In this document: positions 42,277 through 52,639 of the stretch, one piece after another
How positions within the stretch are numbered: position 1 is the first letter of the stretch
How the letters are laid out: every line of letters begins with the position of its first letter
Assembly (NCBI GenBank): GCA_964432595.1
Contig: CAYSOF010000008.1
Span: 186,001-250,000, forward strand
Direction: 5' to 3'
DNA from: DASYLJ01 sp964432595
GTDB lineage: Bacteria > Desulfobacterota > Binatia > DP-6
Length of the DNA: 64,000 bases
Notes under the pieces: model-generated
What the model was told of the DNA's origin: nothing
What the model saw: only the letters and a program-made list of their open reading frames with translations
Database searches by the model: none
Made by a program: the position numbers and the translations under genes

Positions 42277-43467
42277 TCAGATCACCTGCGCCTGCTTGAG
42301 GCGCGCGATCTCGTCGTCGCCCATGCCGAGGAGCTCGCGCAGGACGCGATCCGTGTCCTGACCGAGCTCGGGGCCGAGCCGATCGACCGAGCCCGGCGTG
42401 TCGGAGAGCTTCGGCACGACGCCCGGCACGACCACCTCGCCGAGCGTCGGGTGCGGCAGGCGCTGCAGCATCTCGCGCGCCAGCAGCTGCGGATGCCCGA
42501 GCAGCTGATCGACCGTGTAGACGGGCGAGCACGGCACGCCGGCGCCCTCGGGGCCGAGCGCGGCGATCACCTCGTCGACCGTCCGCTCGCCCACCCACGC
42601 GCCGATGATGCCGTTGATCTCGTCGGTGCGCTCGAGACGTCCACTGACGCCGCGGAAGCGCGGGTCCTCGCCGAGCTCGGGCCGGCCGATCGCCGCAGCC
42701 AGCGTGCGGAAGAGCTTGTTGCTGGCGACGGCGATCACCACCCAGCCGTCCCTCGCGCGATAGCTGTCGTATGGCGCGGTGCCGAGATGGCGGTTGCCCA
42801 CCTGCCGAGGCATGCGCCCCGACGCGGCGAAGATCGCCGGCCAGCTGTCGAGGAGCGAGAACATCGCATCCTGGCTCGACACGTCGACCGCTTGCCCCTT
42901 CCCGGTGCGCGCCCGCGCGCACAGCGCGCCGAGCACGCCGATCGCGCCGAAGAGGCCCTGCACGTAGTCGCCGAGCGAGCCGCCGCCGCGCGTCGGCGGG
43001 TTCTCGGGGAAGCCCGTCAGCGACATGTACCCGCTCGAGGCCTGCGTGATGATGTCGTAGGACGGCCGCTCGCTCCACGGCCCCGTCTGCCCGAAGCCGG
43101 AGAGGCTCGCGACGATCAGCTTCGGGTGCTCGCGGCAGAGATCGGCCGGTGCGAGGCCCCAGCGCGCGAGCGTGCCGCCCGCGAAGTTCTCCACCAACAC
43201 GTCGAAGTGGGGCAGCAGGCGGCGCAGGATCGCCTTGCCCTCGTCCTTCCGCATGTCGAGCGTGATGCCCTGCTTGTTGCGGTTCAGCGCGAGGAAGAAG
43301 ACGGGTACCCCGTCGACGGGCGGATAGCCGTAGCGGCCCTCGTCACCGCCCTTCGGCGCCTCGATTTTCACGACGGATGCGCCGAGGTCGGCGAGGATCG
43401 ACGTGCAGAACGGTCCTGCGAGGAAGCGCGTCAGGTCGAGGACGCGGATGCCGGCGAGCGCGCTCAT
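42277..43467 (-). CDS. CaiB/BaiF family III CoA transferase
   Basis: A 396-residue enzyme: IRVLDLTRFLAGPFCTSILAD, VVKIEAPKGGDEGRYGYPP, RNKQGITLDMR and DVLVENFAGGTLARWGL are signatures of formyl-CoA transferase relatives. The catalytic aspartate is in QAVDVSSQDAMFSLL. It moves CoA between carboxylic acids through a mixed-anhydride intermediate and so activates a substrate for degradation. It is the last gene of a three-gene minus-strand operon; its ATG overlaps the 86-residue gene's stop. Donor and acceptor acids are unknown. Confidence 0.9.
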   Translation of the reverse strand: MSALAGIRVLDLTRFLAGPFCTSILADLGASVVKIEAPKGGDEGRYGYPPVDGVPVFFLALNRNKQGITLDMRKDEGKAILRRLLPHFDVLVENFAGGTLARWGLAPADLCREHPKLIVASLSGFGQTGPWSERPSYDIITQASSGYMSLTGFPENPPTRGGGSLGDYVQGLFGAIGVLGALCARARTGKGQAVDVSSQDAMFSLLDSWPAIFAASGRMPRQVGNRHLGTAPYDSYRARDGWVVIAVASNKLFRTLAAAIGRPELGEDPRFRGVSGRLERTDEINGIIGAWVGERTVDEVIAALGPEGAGVPCSPVYTVDQLLGHPQLLAREMLQRLPHPTLGEVVVPGVVPKLSDTPGSVDRLGPELGQDTDRVLRELLGMGDDEIARLKQAQVI

Positions 43468-43724
43468 GACGGCAGGAAGTGGGTCATCGCGCCGAGGAGC
43501 GCATCGAGATCGGCATAGTCGGCGAGCTCGGACTGCAGCATCGCATGCGTCGCCTGGATACGCTCGACGTCGGGATCGTCGTCGTCGAGCAGCTGCTCGA
43601 GCTGCTTCAGCAGCGGCTGCGTCTGCAGCTTCGTGTCGACGGGGATGTCGTCCGAGAGCGCGATCAGGAGCCGGCTGCGTTCGATCAGGCCCGCGAGGAT
43701 CTCGCCGTCGGACCGCTCCTTCAC
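43464..43724 (-). CDS. Small helical protein, 86 aa
   Basis: An acidic 86-residue protein: DGEILAGLIERSRLLIALSD, LQTQPLLKQLEQLLDDDD and HAMLQSELADYADLDALLGA, all predicted helix. The GTG at 43724 overlaps the upstream TPR gene's TGA (GTGA), and its own TGA overlaps the CoA transferase ATG. I prefer that start to an ATG at 43751. Unknown function; sandwiched by coupling, so probably linked to both neighbours. Confidence 0.65.
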   Translation of the reverse strand: MKERSDGEILAGLIERSRLLIALSDDIPVDTKLQTQPLLKQLEQLLDDDDPDVERIQATHAMLQSELADYADLDALLGAMTHFLPS

Positions 43725-44056
43725 TGGCCTTCCTTCAGCTGGCGCTTCCAATCGAGCAACCGTGCCTTCCCGCCCTCGGCCTCCGCCTCCGGCACCATGC
43801 CCGCCGCCTGGTAGATGCGCGACAGCGTCGTGTGCGCGAGGACGTCGTCGGGCGTCAGCTCGCAGAGCTTCTTCCCCGCCTCGATGGCCTCCGGATGGCG
43901 CTGCACGTCGTTCAGCGCGAGCGCCAGCCCCTGCCAGGCGTCGGCGAAGTCGGCGTCGACGGCGATGGCCTCGCGGTAGCGCGCGATGGCGTCGTCCATC
44001 TTGCCGTCGGCGACGAGGTCGACCGCCTGGTCGAAGAGGTCGTACTTGTCGGCCAT
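43721..44056 (-). CDS. Small TPR protein
   Basis: A 111-residue protein of about three TPR units (LFDQAVDLVADGKMDDAIAR, YREAIAVDADFADAWQGLAL, and LAHTTLSRIYQAAGM). No signal peptide. First gene of the coupled trio ending in the CoA transferase. The ATG at 44056 is 6 bases after a promoter -10; the AGGA three bases before the ATG is too close to serve as a good Shine-Dalgarno. Confidence 0.8.
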   Translation of the reverse strand: MADKYDLFDQAVDLVADGKMDDAIARYREAIAVDADFADAWQGLALALNDVQRHPEAIEAGKKLCELTPDDVLAHTTLSRIYQAAGMVPEAEAEGGKARLLDWKRQLKEGQ

Positions 44057-44062
44057 GGGTCC

Positions 44063-44092
44063 TGGGTAGCCGATCGGGGACGGCCCCGGCAA
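44063..44092 (-). promoter_or_regulatory. Leaderless-type promoter for TPR-CoA transferase operon
   Basis: Minus strand: TTGCCG, 18 bases, TACCCA, then 6 bases to the ATG at 44056. Confidence 0.5.
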
Positions 44093-44099
44093 GGCCGAT

Positions 44100-45503
44100 T
44101 CAGGTCTCGTACTCGAAGACGCGCGCCATGCCGCCTTCGAGGTGGTAGAGATTGTGGCAGTGGAAGATCCACCGCCCGGGATTGTCGGCGGTGAACTCGA
44201 TCTGCACGGTCTCCTTCGGCGCGACGTTGACGGTGTGCTTGAGCGGCGCCCGCTCGCCCGCCCCTTGCAGGACACGAAAGAAGTGGCCGTGCAGGTGCAT
44301 CGGGTGCCACATCATCGTCTGGTTCGTCAGCGCCACCTGTACGCGCTCGCCCTGCCGGATGAGCAGCGGGTCGGTCTTCGGATACACCTGGCCGTCGATC
44401 GTCCAGACGTAGCGCTGCATGTCGCCCTGGAGTTTCAGCGCGAACGTGCGCGCCGGACCGTCGGGCAGCGTCGTCGGCGCCGGCGCGCGCAGGTCGCCGT
44501 AGGCGAGCGCGCGGCCCGCGGCGGGCGGCATGGCCGCCGACGCCGCCGGCTGCACGTCGGGCGTGTGCAGCACGCCGACCGCCTGCCCCGAGCCGTCCTG
44601 CGCGATCGCGTGCAGCGTGAAGCTGCCGGAGCCCGACAGCGCGACGACCACGTCGTAGCTCTCCGCCATGCCCAGCGTCAGCTGATCGACGGTGACGGGG
44701 TCGACCGCGAGCCCGTCGGCATGCGTGACCTGCAGCGCGTGCCCGTCGAGCACGATGCGGAAATACGTCGACGCCGCGGCGTTCACGATGCGCAGGCGGA
44801 TGCGCTCGCCAGGCTTCGCCGCGAGCGTCCACGGGTCCTTCACTCCGCGGCCGTTCAGCAGGAACGCATCGTAGGTCACGTCGGACAGGTCGGCCTTCAT
44901 CGGCATGGGCATCGCCATCGGCTTCGCCGGCCCCTTCTTCAGGCCGGCGAGCACGTCGTACGGCGAGCGGTGCAGCCAGTCGCTCAGCATCACGACGACG
45001 TCGCGGTCGACGCGCAGCGGATCGTCGGCGGCCTCGATGACGAACGGTCCGGCGAGCCCCACCTGCTCCTGCAGCGCCCAGTGCGAGTGGTACCAGTAGG
45101 TGCCGCTCTGCCGCAGCGGGAACTCGTAGACGAACGTCCGCTGCGGCGCGATCGGGTCGTTCGAAACGCCCGGCACGCCGTCCATGCCGGCGGGCAGGAG
45201 GATGCCGTGCCAGTGGATCGAGGTCGGCTCGGCGAGTGCGTTCTGCACCTGGATGCGCAGGAGGGCCCCCTCGCGCGCGCGGATCTCCGGCCCGGGATAG
45301 GTGCCGTTCACGGTGACGCCTGCCACCTGCGGACCGCCGTCGGGCGCCAGGTTCGCCGGCACGACGCGGAACGTGTGCTGAGTGGCGCCCGGCCGCGGCA
45401 CGTACGGAGCCGGCGTCGCGGCATGGGCGACACCGGGCGCCGGCAAGACGAGCGCGGCGCCCGTCACGGCCCCGCTTTGGAGGAGGCGACGGCGGCTCAG
45501 CAT
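44100..45503 (-). CDS. Tat-exported multicopper oxidase
   Basis: A 467-residue three-cupredoxin enzyme. The twin-arginine signal MLSRRRLLQSGAVTGA is followed by all four copper-binding motifs: IHWHGI, WYHSHW, HPMHLHGHFF and HCHNLYHLEGGM (T1 Cys and axial Met). A Met/Pro-rich stretch (AKPMAMPMPMKAD, near residue 195) resembles those of CopA/CueO-type enzymes that oxidise Cu(I). It acts in the periplasm on copper or phenolics. It is divergent from the LuxE-like operon. A weak TTGACG-17-CGAGAA lies 8 bases before the ATG. Confidence 0.92.
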   Translation of the reverse strand: MLSRRRLLQSGAVTGAALVLPAPGVAHAATPAPYVPRPGATQHTFRVVPANLAPDGGPQVAGVTVNGTYPGPEIRAREGALLRIQVQNALAEPTSIHWHGILLPAGMDGVPGVSNDPIAPQRTFVYEFPLRQSGTYWYHSHWALQEQVGLAGPFVIEAADDPLRVDRDVVVMLSDWLHRSPYDVLAGLKKGPAKPMAMPMPMKADLSDVTYDAFLLNGRGVKDPWTLAAKPGERIRLRIVNAAASTYFRIVLDGHALQVTHADGLAVDPVTVDQLTLGMAESYDVVVALSGSGSFTLHAIAQDGSGQAVGVLHTPDVQPAASAAMPPAAGRALAYGDLRAPAPTTLPDGPARTFALKLQGDMQRYVWTIDGQVYPKTDPLLIRQGERVQVALTNQTMMWHPMHLHGHFFRVLQGAGERAPLKHTVNVAPKETVQIEFTADNPGRWIFHCHNLYHLEGGMARVFEYET

Positions 45504-45553
45504 GACGCGGCTTCTCGCGCGGATGCGACCGGGCCGTCAATCGCGGCGCCGCG

Positions 45554-45582
45554 TTGACAGCGCGGAGCGGGCTCCATAGTCC
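45554..45582 (+). promoter_or_regulatory. Leaderless-type promoter for LuxE-LuxC-aminotransferase-methyltransferase operon
   Basis: TTGACA, 17 bases, TAGTCC, then 6 bases to the GTG at 45589. It is a consensus -35 and is the only promoter I see for the four-gene unit. Confidence 0.6.
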
Positions 45583-45588
45583 CATCGC

Positions 45589-46665
45589 GTGTCCGCAGAC
45601 CGGGTGCTGGAGCTGGAGCTGGCCGCGGCGATCCGCGTGGAAGCCGCCGGGGGCCCGGCGGTCGACTTCGAACCCTGGGCGCTGCGCGTCTTCCGCCATC
45701 AGTACGAGCGGAACCCGGCCTACCGGACCTTCTGCGACCGGCGCGGCGTCACGCCCGACGGCGTGCGGCGCTGGCAGGACGTCCCCGCCGTCCCGACCGC
45801 CGCGTTCCGTCGCGTCGACCTGACGTGCGGCCCGCCGCAGGCGACCTTCCTGTCGAGCGGCACGACGGCGGGGGCGGAGACGCGCAGCCGGCATCTCGTT
45901 CCCCACCTCGACCTCTACCGCGCCTCCGCGACGACGACGTTCGCGAAGTACGTCCTGCCCGACGCGGCCGAGCTGCACGCGATGTACCTGCTGCCGACGC
46001 CGGGGCTGCGCCCCGAGTCGTCGCTGGTGCGGATGTGCTCGTGGGTCGAGCACGACCTCTGCGCGAGCGCCGAGTGGATGGCCGGACCGCTCGGGCTCGA
46101 CGTCGACGCCACCGTCGCGCGCCTGCGCGCGCTCGAGGAGAGCGGCCGCGCCGTACTGATCGCGGGACCGACGGCCGGCTTCGCCGAGCTCTTCGCGACG
46201 GGGAACACCTTCCGCCTCGGCCCCGGCAGTCGCGTGATGGACACCGGCGGCGCGAAGGGAATGAAGCGTCCCCTGTCGCGCGCGGGCTTCCTCCGCGCGT
46301 GCTGGAACCAGCTCGGCGTCGCCGGCTACTTCTGCGTCAACGAGTACGGCATGAGCGAGCTCTGCTCGCAGCGCTACGACGGCGTGCTGTTCGACCGCTT
46401 CCACGGCCGCAGCCTGGCGCCGCGACGCCTCGTCGGCCCGACGTGGCTGCGCACGCGCGTCCTCGATCCCGACACGCTGGCGCCCGTCCCCGCCGGCGCG
46501 CCGGGGCTGCTCTGCCATCACGACCTCGCGAACGCCGGCTCGGTGTCCGTCGTGCTGACGGAAGACCTCGGCCGCGACGTCGGCGACGGCGCGATCGAGC
46601 TCGCCGGCCGCGTGCCCGGCGCGATGCCGCGCGGCTGCGGCATGCTGCTCGCGGAGCTCGCGTGA
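45589..46665 (+). CDS. LuxE-like acyl-protein synthetase
   Basis: A 358-residue member of the LuxE branch of adenylate-forming enzymes. TFLSSGTTAGAETRSRH is the ATP phosphate-binding loop (SSGTTxG) and FCVNEYGMSELCSQRYDG contains the adenylation motif Y-G-x-[ST]-E. It should activate a carboxylic acid to an acyl-AMP and pass it on. In bioluminescent bacteria LuxE gives the acyl group to the reductase LuxC, which here is the next gene. The GTG start is placed by the promoter. Substrate chain length is unknown; no luciferase (luxAB) is present. Confidence 0.88.
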   Translation: MSADRVLELELAAAIRVEAAGGPAVDFEPWALRVFRHQYERNPAYRTFCDRRGVTPDGVRRWQDVPAVPTAAFRRVDLTCGPPQATFLSSGTTAGAETRSRHLVPHLDLYRASATTTFAKYVLPDAAELHAMYLLPTPGLRPESSLVRMCSWVEHDLCASAEWMAGPLGLDVDATVARLRALEESGRAVLIAGPTAGFAELFATGNTFRLGPGSRVMDTGGAKGMKRPLSRAGFLRACWNQLGVAGYFCVNEYGMSELCSQRYDGVLFDRFHGRSLAPRRLVGPTWLRTRVLDPDTLAPVPAGAPGLLCHHDLANAGSVSVVLTEDLGRDVGDGAIELAGRVPGAMPRGCGMLLAELA

Positions 46666-47761
46666 GCCGGACGCGCGAGACCGCAGCGGCGCTCGCCGCG
46701 GCGGCCGCGCGCTGGCGCGACGACGCGGCACTGCGGGCCGCCCTGCCCGAGCCGACGCGGCTCTCGCCCGCGATGATCGACGCCGTCGTACCGCTGATCG
46801 CGGGCGCGCTCGACGCCGACGCGATGGCCGAGCTGGTCGCCCGCGAGCTCGGCGACGGGCAGCCCGCGCCGTCGACGGTCGCCTGGGTGCTCGCGTCGAA
46901 CGTGCCGGCGCTGGCCATTCCCGCGATCGCGCTCGGCTGCCTCGCCGGGGCCACCGTCGTGGTCAAGTCGGGACGCGCCGACACGGTATCGGCGCCCGCG
47001 TTCCATCGCGCGTTGACGGCCGTCGATCCCGAGTTGGCCGCGACGGTGCACGTCACCTACTGGGCCGGCGGCGATCGCACCGTCGAGGACGACGTGTTCG
47101 GACGGGCCGACGTCGTCGTGGCGAGCGGCAGCGACGCGACGATGGCGGCGCTCGCGCCGCGGCTCGGCGATCGCCTGCTCGCGCACGGTACGCGGGCGAG
47201 CTGCATCGTCGTAGGCCCAGATGCCGCCGAAGTCGCCGACGACGTCGCGGGCGATGTGGCGCGCGACGTCGCCCTGTACGACCAGCGCGGCTGCCTCTCG
47301 CCGCACGTCGTCTACGTCGCCGGCGACGCGACGGCGTTCGCGGCGCGTCTCGCCGCCGCGCTGGCGGCGCAACCGGCGTCCGGACCGGCGACGCTGGAGG
47401 AGCGCGCCGCGCGACGCACGCTGCTCGCCGAGGCCGAGTGGAACGGCGAGACGCTCGTCGGCGACGGTGTGCTCGTCGGTCCTGCGACGCCGTTTCGCCC
47501 GACGGGCGGCGGCCGCGTCGTGCGCGTGCAGGCGGTGCACGACGTCGCGGAGGTGCCGGCGTTGCTGCCCGCGGGCGGGATCGAGTGCGTCGGGTACGCC
47601 GGCGCCCTGCCCGACGTCGAGCCGTTCCGCCGGCTCGGCGTGGCGCGGCTCTGTCCCGTCGGACGGATGCAGGCGCCGGCGCTCGCGTGGCCATGCGGGC
47701 AGCACGCGCCGCTGCGCTCGCTGCTGCGCCTCGAGACGCCGCCCGCGATGCAGGTGGAGAC

Positions 47762-47765
<4 letters not shown>
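46662..47765 (+). CDS. LuxC-like acyl reductase
   Basis: A 367-residue LuxC-family, aldehyde-dehydrogenase-fold enzyme. AWVLASNVPALAIPAIALGC is its nucleotide-binding/N-terminal core, and the acylated cysteine is in DVALYDQRGCLSPHVVY. It should reduce the activated acyl group to an aldehyde with NADPH. It is shorter than typical LuxC (about 470), with an abridged N-terminus. The GTG start overlaps the LuxE-like TGA, and its own TGA overlaps the aminotransferase start. Confidence 0.85.
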
Positions 47766-48951
<1,186 letters not shown>

Positions 48952-48955
<4 letters not shown>

Positions 48956-49800
48956 TCGCGGGACGGCCGAGTCGAACCGCGATCGCCGCGGCCGAGGCAC
49001 GAGCGACGCACCGATTCCGCGATCCGCGTCCGTGGATCCTCGACGACCCGTACGCCATCGTGTTCGCGGGGGACGACTACGCGGCGCTCGCCACGGAAAC
49101 GATCGCGGCCGCGGGCGAGGCGCACGCCCGACGGGGACGCGCGGGGGTCGCAACGCGCGGCCGCTGGGTGGAGGATCGGCTCGCGCAGGCACGCGTCGCG
49201 CAGTACGTGATCCTCGGCGCCGGGCTCGACTCGTTCGCGTGGCGGCGGCCCGACCTGATCGGACCGCTGACGCTGTTCGAAGTCGATCACCCCGCGACGC
49301 AGGCGTGGAAGCGCACGCGCGCCGCCGAGGTCGGCCTGCCGATCCGCGACGGCCACCGCTTCGTCGCGGTCGACTTCCGGACCGACGCACTGTGGCCCGC
49401 GCTGCGTGCGGCGGGATTCGACGAGGCGGCGCCGGCGCTGCTCTCGTGGATCGGCACCACGATGTACCTGCCGGCGTCCGCCGTCGCCGCCATGCTCGAG
49501 GCGGTGCGCGCGTGCGCGAGCGGAAGCGAGATCGCGTTCTCGTACAACATCGCACCCGCCTCCCTCGACGACGAGGCGCGCGCGGCGCTCGCGGCGATGA
49601 CGGCGCGGGTGGCCGGCATGGGCGAGCCGTTGCAGTCGTCGTTCGCGCCCGACGAGATCGAAGCGCTCGTCGCCGGCTGCGGCCTCACGGTCGCCGATCA
49701 TCCGACGACGGACGACCTCGCGCGGCGTTACTTCGCCGATCGCGCGGACGGACTCCGCCCGCTGATGCTGGAACGACTGCTCGCCGCACGCGTCGGCTAG
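48952..49800 (+). CDS. LCMT-like SAM-dependent methyltransferase
   Basis: A 282-residue class I methyltransferase of the PPM1/LCMT (leucine carboxyl methyltransferase-like) family. VAQYVILGAGLDSFAWR is motif I, FEVDHPATQAWKRTR motif II, and LLSWIGTTMYLPASAV the post-II region. Family members usually methylate a carboxylate or hydroxyl; N-methylation would be new. Its ATG lies in the aminotransferase stop, so it belongs to the operon. The stop shares four bases with the convergent ECF sigma gene. Confidence 0.85.
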
Positions 49801-50453
49801 GTGCATATCTCGTTGATGCGAGCCATCACCGCGGCGACGACGCGGTCACACCGATGTCCCGCGAACGCGAAGACGCCATCACTCGAGACGTCGAGCGTCG
49901 TGTCGAGGCGCGACCGCATCAGCGCACGCGCGCGATGCAGTCGCGTCTTCACCGTCGCCTCGGGGACGTCGAGGCAGCTCGCCGTCGCAGCGACGCTCAG
50001 TCCTTCCAGGTCGCGCAGGACGAAGACGGCCCGGTAGGCGACGGGCAGCGCATCGGTGGCTGCCTCCATCGCCGCGATCACCTCGCGCGCGCCGATCTCG
50101 TCGTCGGGCGTGCGGCTCGTCGCCGGCTCGTCGTCCAGCGGGACGTGCTGCCGGCGACGGCGGCCGCGGGCGATGGCCTCGTGGATCGCGATGCGCGTCA
50201 CCCACGTGGCGAAGGTGGCCCGGCCGGCGAACTGCCGGAGGTGGGTGTAGGCGCGCACCCACGCGTCCTGCACGACGTCCTCCGCTTCGCTGTCGTCGCG
50301 CAGCACGGCACGCGCGGCGCGGAAGAGTCGCTGATTGTATCGGCGCATGAGCGTCTCGAAGGCCTGCGCGTGCCCAGCCAGGACGTAGGCGACCACGACC
50401 GCGTCCGGCTGCACGGCGACGTCGAGCTGACCGCGATCCGTCGATGGCTGCAC
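49797..50453 (-). CDS. ECF-type RNA polymerase sigma factor
   Basis: A 218-residue sigma factor. Region 2 spans LMRRYNQRLFRAARAVLRDD and EAEDVVQDAWVRAYTHLRQF; region 4 is ALPVAYRAVFVLRDLEGLSV then ASCLDVPEATVKTRLHRARA. The C-terminal tail has a CDRVVAAVMARINEIC stretch with two cysteines, possibly a zinc-binding or inhibitory tail. No separate anti-sigma gene is adjacent. The GTG at 50453 is preceded by AGGGGGAG. It is divergent from a diheme cytochrome, with a palindrome bearing the ECF -35 motif GGAAC between the two. Confidence 0.9.
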   Translation of the reverse strand: MQPSTDRGQLDVAVQPDAVVVAYVLAGHAQAFETLMRRYNQRLFRAARAVLRDDSEAEDVVQDAWVRAYTHLRQFAGRATFATWVTRIAIHEAIARGRRRRQHVPLDDEPATSRTPDDEIGAREVIAAMEAATDALPVAYRAVFVLRDLEGLSVAATASCLDVPEATVKTRLHRARALMRSRLDTTLDVSSDGVFAFAGHRCDRVVAAVMARINEICT

Positions 50454-50492
50454 GTCTCCCCCTGATCCTCTCCATACCGGAGTGGCGAAGCG

Positions 50493-50518
50493 CGGAAAGG
50501 TTCCCGGGAACCTTTCCG
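50493..50518. promoter_or_regulatory. 26-bp perfect palindrome carrying ECF -35 motifs on both strands
   Basis: CGGAAAGGTTCCC joined to its exact reverse complement, in the middle of the 99-base gap between the ECF sigma gene and the diheme cytochrome. Each strand reads GGGAACC, the GGAAC-type -35 of ECF sigma promoters. On the plus strand TCTGTC lies 17 bases after GGAACC. This suggests divergent promoters for both genes under the sigma factor itself, or an operator covering both. Confidence 0.6.
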
Positions 50519-50552
50519 ACGCTCGGCACTCTGTCGGGATGGAGGTGGCCCC

Positions 50553-51839
50553 ATGACGAGGATTCGCGCGCTCACGCTGGCGGCCGTCGTGCTGCTGGTC
50601 CATCCGGCGTCCGTACCCGCCGAGCGTCCCTTCGACCACGTCGTCGACGCCAACGCGCGCCGCATGGTCGACGAAGGACGGCGCATCTTCCGGCACGACA
50701 CGTTCGGCGACGAGGCGTTCTGGGGCGGACAGCTCCGCCTGCACGAGGCGCTGGCCGGCGTGAGCCCGGCCACGGCGCTGGCCGTCGGCCTCAAGGTCGA
50801 CGTCGACGCGCTGCCCACCGGGCTGCGCCGCCAGCTGCGTCGCGGCGCCGTCGATCTCGAGGACCCGGCGACGACCCTGGCGCTGCTGAAGCTCGACGCC
50901 GTCATCGGTGTCACGGGCCGGTTCGACGACGCCGGGCGGCTCGCGTCGGTGGGTATCCAATGCGCGCTCTGCCACTCGACGGTCGACGACGCGCTCGCGC
51001 CCGGTATCGGGAACCGGCTCGACGGCTGGGCGAACCGCGACCTCGACGTGGGCACGATCGTCTCGCTGGCGCCCGACCTCACTCCGATCGCGACGCAGCT
51101 CGGCGTCGACGAAGCGACGGTGCGCGCCGTCTTGACGAGCTGGGGTCCGGGCCGGTTCGACGCCGAGCTGTTCCTCGACGGCACGGCGTTCCGTCCCGAC
51201 GACCTCACCGCAGCGGTGCTCATCCCGCCCGCGTTCGGGCTGGCGGGCGTGAACCTCCACACGTCGACCGGCTGGGGCAGCGTCGCGTACTGGAACGCCT
51301 TCGTCGCCAACCTCGCGATGCACGGCCAGGGCACCTTCGTCGACGCGAGGCTGAACGACCCGACGCAGTTCCCCATCGCCGCGGCGAACGGCTTCGGCAA
51401 CGTGCGGTCCGAGCCCGATCTGATCACCGCGAAGCTGCCGGCGCTCCACCTCTACCAGCTGGCGATTCCGGCGCCCGAGCCCCCGAAGGGCAGCTTCGAC
51501 GCGGCCGCGGCGGCGCGCGGGCGCACCGTGTTCACGGGCAAGGCGCAGTGCGCGACCTGCCACGTGCCGCCGCTCTACACCGAGCCCGGCTGGAACCTGC
51601 ACACGGCCGCCGAGATCGGCATCGACGATTTCCAGGCGCAGCGCTCGCCCGAGCGGCGCTACCGCACCACGCCCCTCGCCGGGCTGTGGACGCACACGAA
51701 GGGCGGCTTCTACCACGACGGCCGCTTCGCGACGCTCGCCGACGTCGTGCGGCACTACGACCGTACGTTCGGGCTGCAGCTCGCGGACGCCGAGGTCCAC
51801 GACCTGGTGGAGTTCCTGAAATCGCTGCCGAACGACTGA
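50553..51839 (+). CDS. Secreted diheme cytochrome c, peroxidase-like
   Basis: A 428-residue periplasmic protein with a signal peptide (to about residue 23). Two heme c sites are C137-A-L-C-H141 and C333-A-T-C-H337. IFRHDTFGDEAFWGG at the start and AGLWTHTKGGFYHDGRFATL near the end resemble RoxA/MauG/cytochrome c peroxidase relatives. It is longer than classical peroxidases (about 330). GGATGGAGG precedes the ATG. It is probably controlled by the divergent ECF sigma factor, which would fit an oxidative-stress or lignin/rubber-type oxidation role, but the substrate is unknown. Confidence 0.85.
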   Translation: MTRIRALTLAAVVLLVHPASVPAERPFDHVVDANARRMVDEGRRIFRHDTFGDEAFWGGQLRLHEALAGVSPATALAVGLKVDVDALPTGLRRQLRRGAVDLEDPATTLALLKLDAVIGVTGRFDDAGRLASVGIQCALCHSTVDDALAPGIGNRLDGWANRDLDVGTIVSLAPDLTPIATQLGVDEATVRAVLTSWGPGRFDAELFLDGTAFRPDDLTAAVLIPPAFGLAGVNLHTSTGWGSVAYWNAFVANLAMHGQGTFVDARLNDPTQFPIAAANGFGNVRSEPDLITAKLPALHLYQLAIPAPEPPKGSFDAAAAARGRTVFTGKAQCATCHVPPLYTEPGWNLHTAAEIGIDDFQAQRSPERRYRTTPLAGLWTHTKGGFYHDGRFATLADVVRHYDRTFGLQLADAEVHDLVEFLKSLPND

Positions 51840-51858
51840 GCGCCCGCAGTGAGCGCGA

Positions 51859-52599
51859 CTACGCGCGCGCGCGCTGCTTGGCTCGTGCCTCGGCGCGGTC
51901 GGGCAGCGGGCCGTGGTACGTCGTGCGAAGCAGCCAGTCGGCGAAGGGAACCGTCACGTTGAAGTTCCACTTCTGCATCAGCTCGGGCGTGTGGTGCATC
52001 GCATGATGCCGCTTCAGGAAGCGGATGAGGATGCTGTTCCCGATCGGGTTCGACGCGGGCAGGTGGTACGAGAGGTGCAGCCACTCGTAGGCGACGGTGT
52101 AGCCCATCGTCGACGCCACCCAGAGCAGCGCCACGTTGTGCGACACGAGGAACCACAGCGCGATGGTGATCGGCAGCGTCGTGAAGAAGATCGCGATGAT
52201 GCCGTAGAACGGGATCAGCACGAGCCGGAACTCCCGCGTCTGCCGCATCGCCATGTCGTCGCGCACGAAGATCACGTGGTGCTCCGGCGTGTGGCGCCAG
52301 AAGAGCACCTCGAGCGGCCACGTGCGACGGTGCAGCATGTTCCGGTGGATGTGCCACTCGTTGATGTTGATGAGCAGGAGCACGAGCGGGACGGTGAGGA
52401 GCTCGAGACCGGTCGGCTGATCGAGCAGCATGACGGCCAGGGCGATCATGCCGAGCCCGATGGCGGACGGGAACGCGAGGTGCCCCCACGGGCTGTACCA
52501 CCAGGGGATGCGCGACAGCGCCTCGGCGCGCACCTTGTCCCGCTTCGAGAGGGGTTGGGTGACCTCGAACGCCGAGGTGTCCATGTCCTTGGGCAGCAC
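51859..52599 (-). CDS. Sterol desaturase/fatty acid hydroxylase family protein
   Basis: A 246-residue membrane diiron enzyme with about four membrane segments and the full histidine set: HIHRNMLH, HTPEHH, LHLSYH and HHAMHH. The family hydroxylates or desaturates lipids such as fatty acids, sterols or hopanoids. The GTG at 52599 is chosen because TTGCCG-18-TACTAT ends 6 bases before it; ATG 52584 is an alternative. It lies just downstream of pyrE. Confidence 0.85.
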   Translation of the reverse strand: MLPKDMDTSAFEVTQPLSKRDKVRAEALSRIPWWYSPWGHLAFPSAIGLGMIALAVMLLDQPTGLELLTVPLVLLLININEWHIHRNMLHRRTWPLEVLFWRHTPEHHVIFVRDDMAMRQTREFRLVLIPFYGIIAIFFTTLPITIALWFLVSHNVALLWVASTMGYTVAYEWLHLSYHLPASNPIGNSILIRFLKRHHAMHHTPELMQKWNFNVTVPFADWLLRTTYHGPLPDRAEARAKQRARA

Positions 52600-52605
52600 G
52601 GCCGG

Positions 52606-52635
52606 ATAGTAAAACACGCCGGCGCGGCGCGGCAA
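52606..52635 (-). promoter_or_regulatory. Leaderless-type promoter for the desaturase-like gene
   Basis: Minus strand: TTGCCG, 18 bases, TACTAT, then 6 bases to GTG 52599. It lies just after the pyrE stop. Confidence 0.5.
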
Positions 52636-52639
52636 TGGG

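Noticed and set aside
50454..51800. A long minus-strand frame extending the ECF sigma factor N-terminally to 667 residues
   Set aside because: The extension lies opposite the diheme cytochrome, has no domain, and the sigma factor has a good GTG with AGGGGGAG at 50453.
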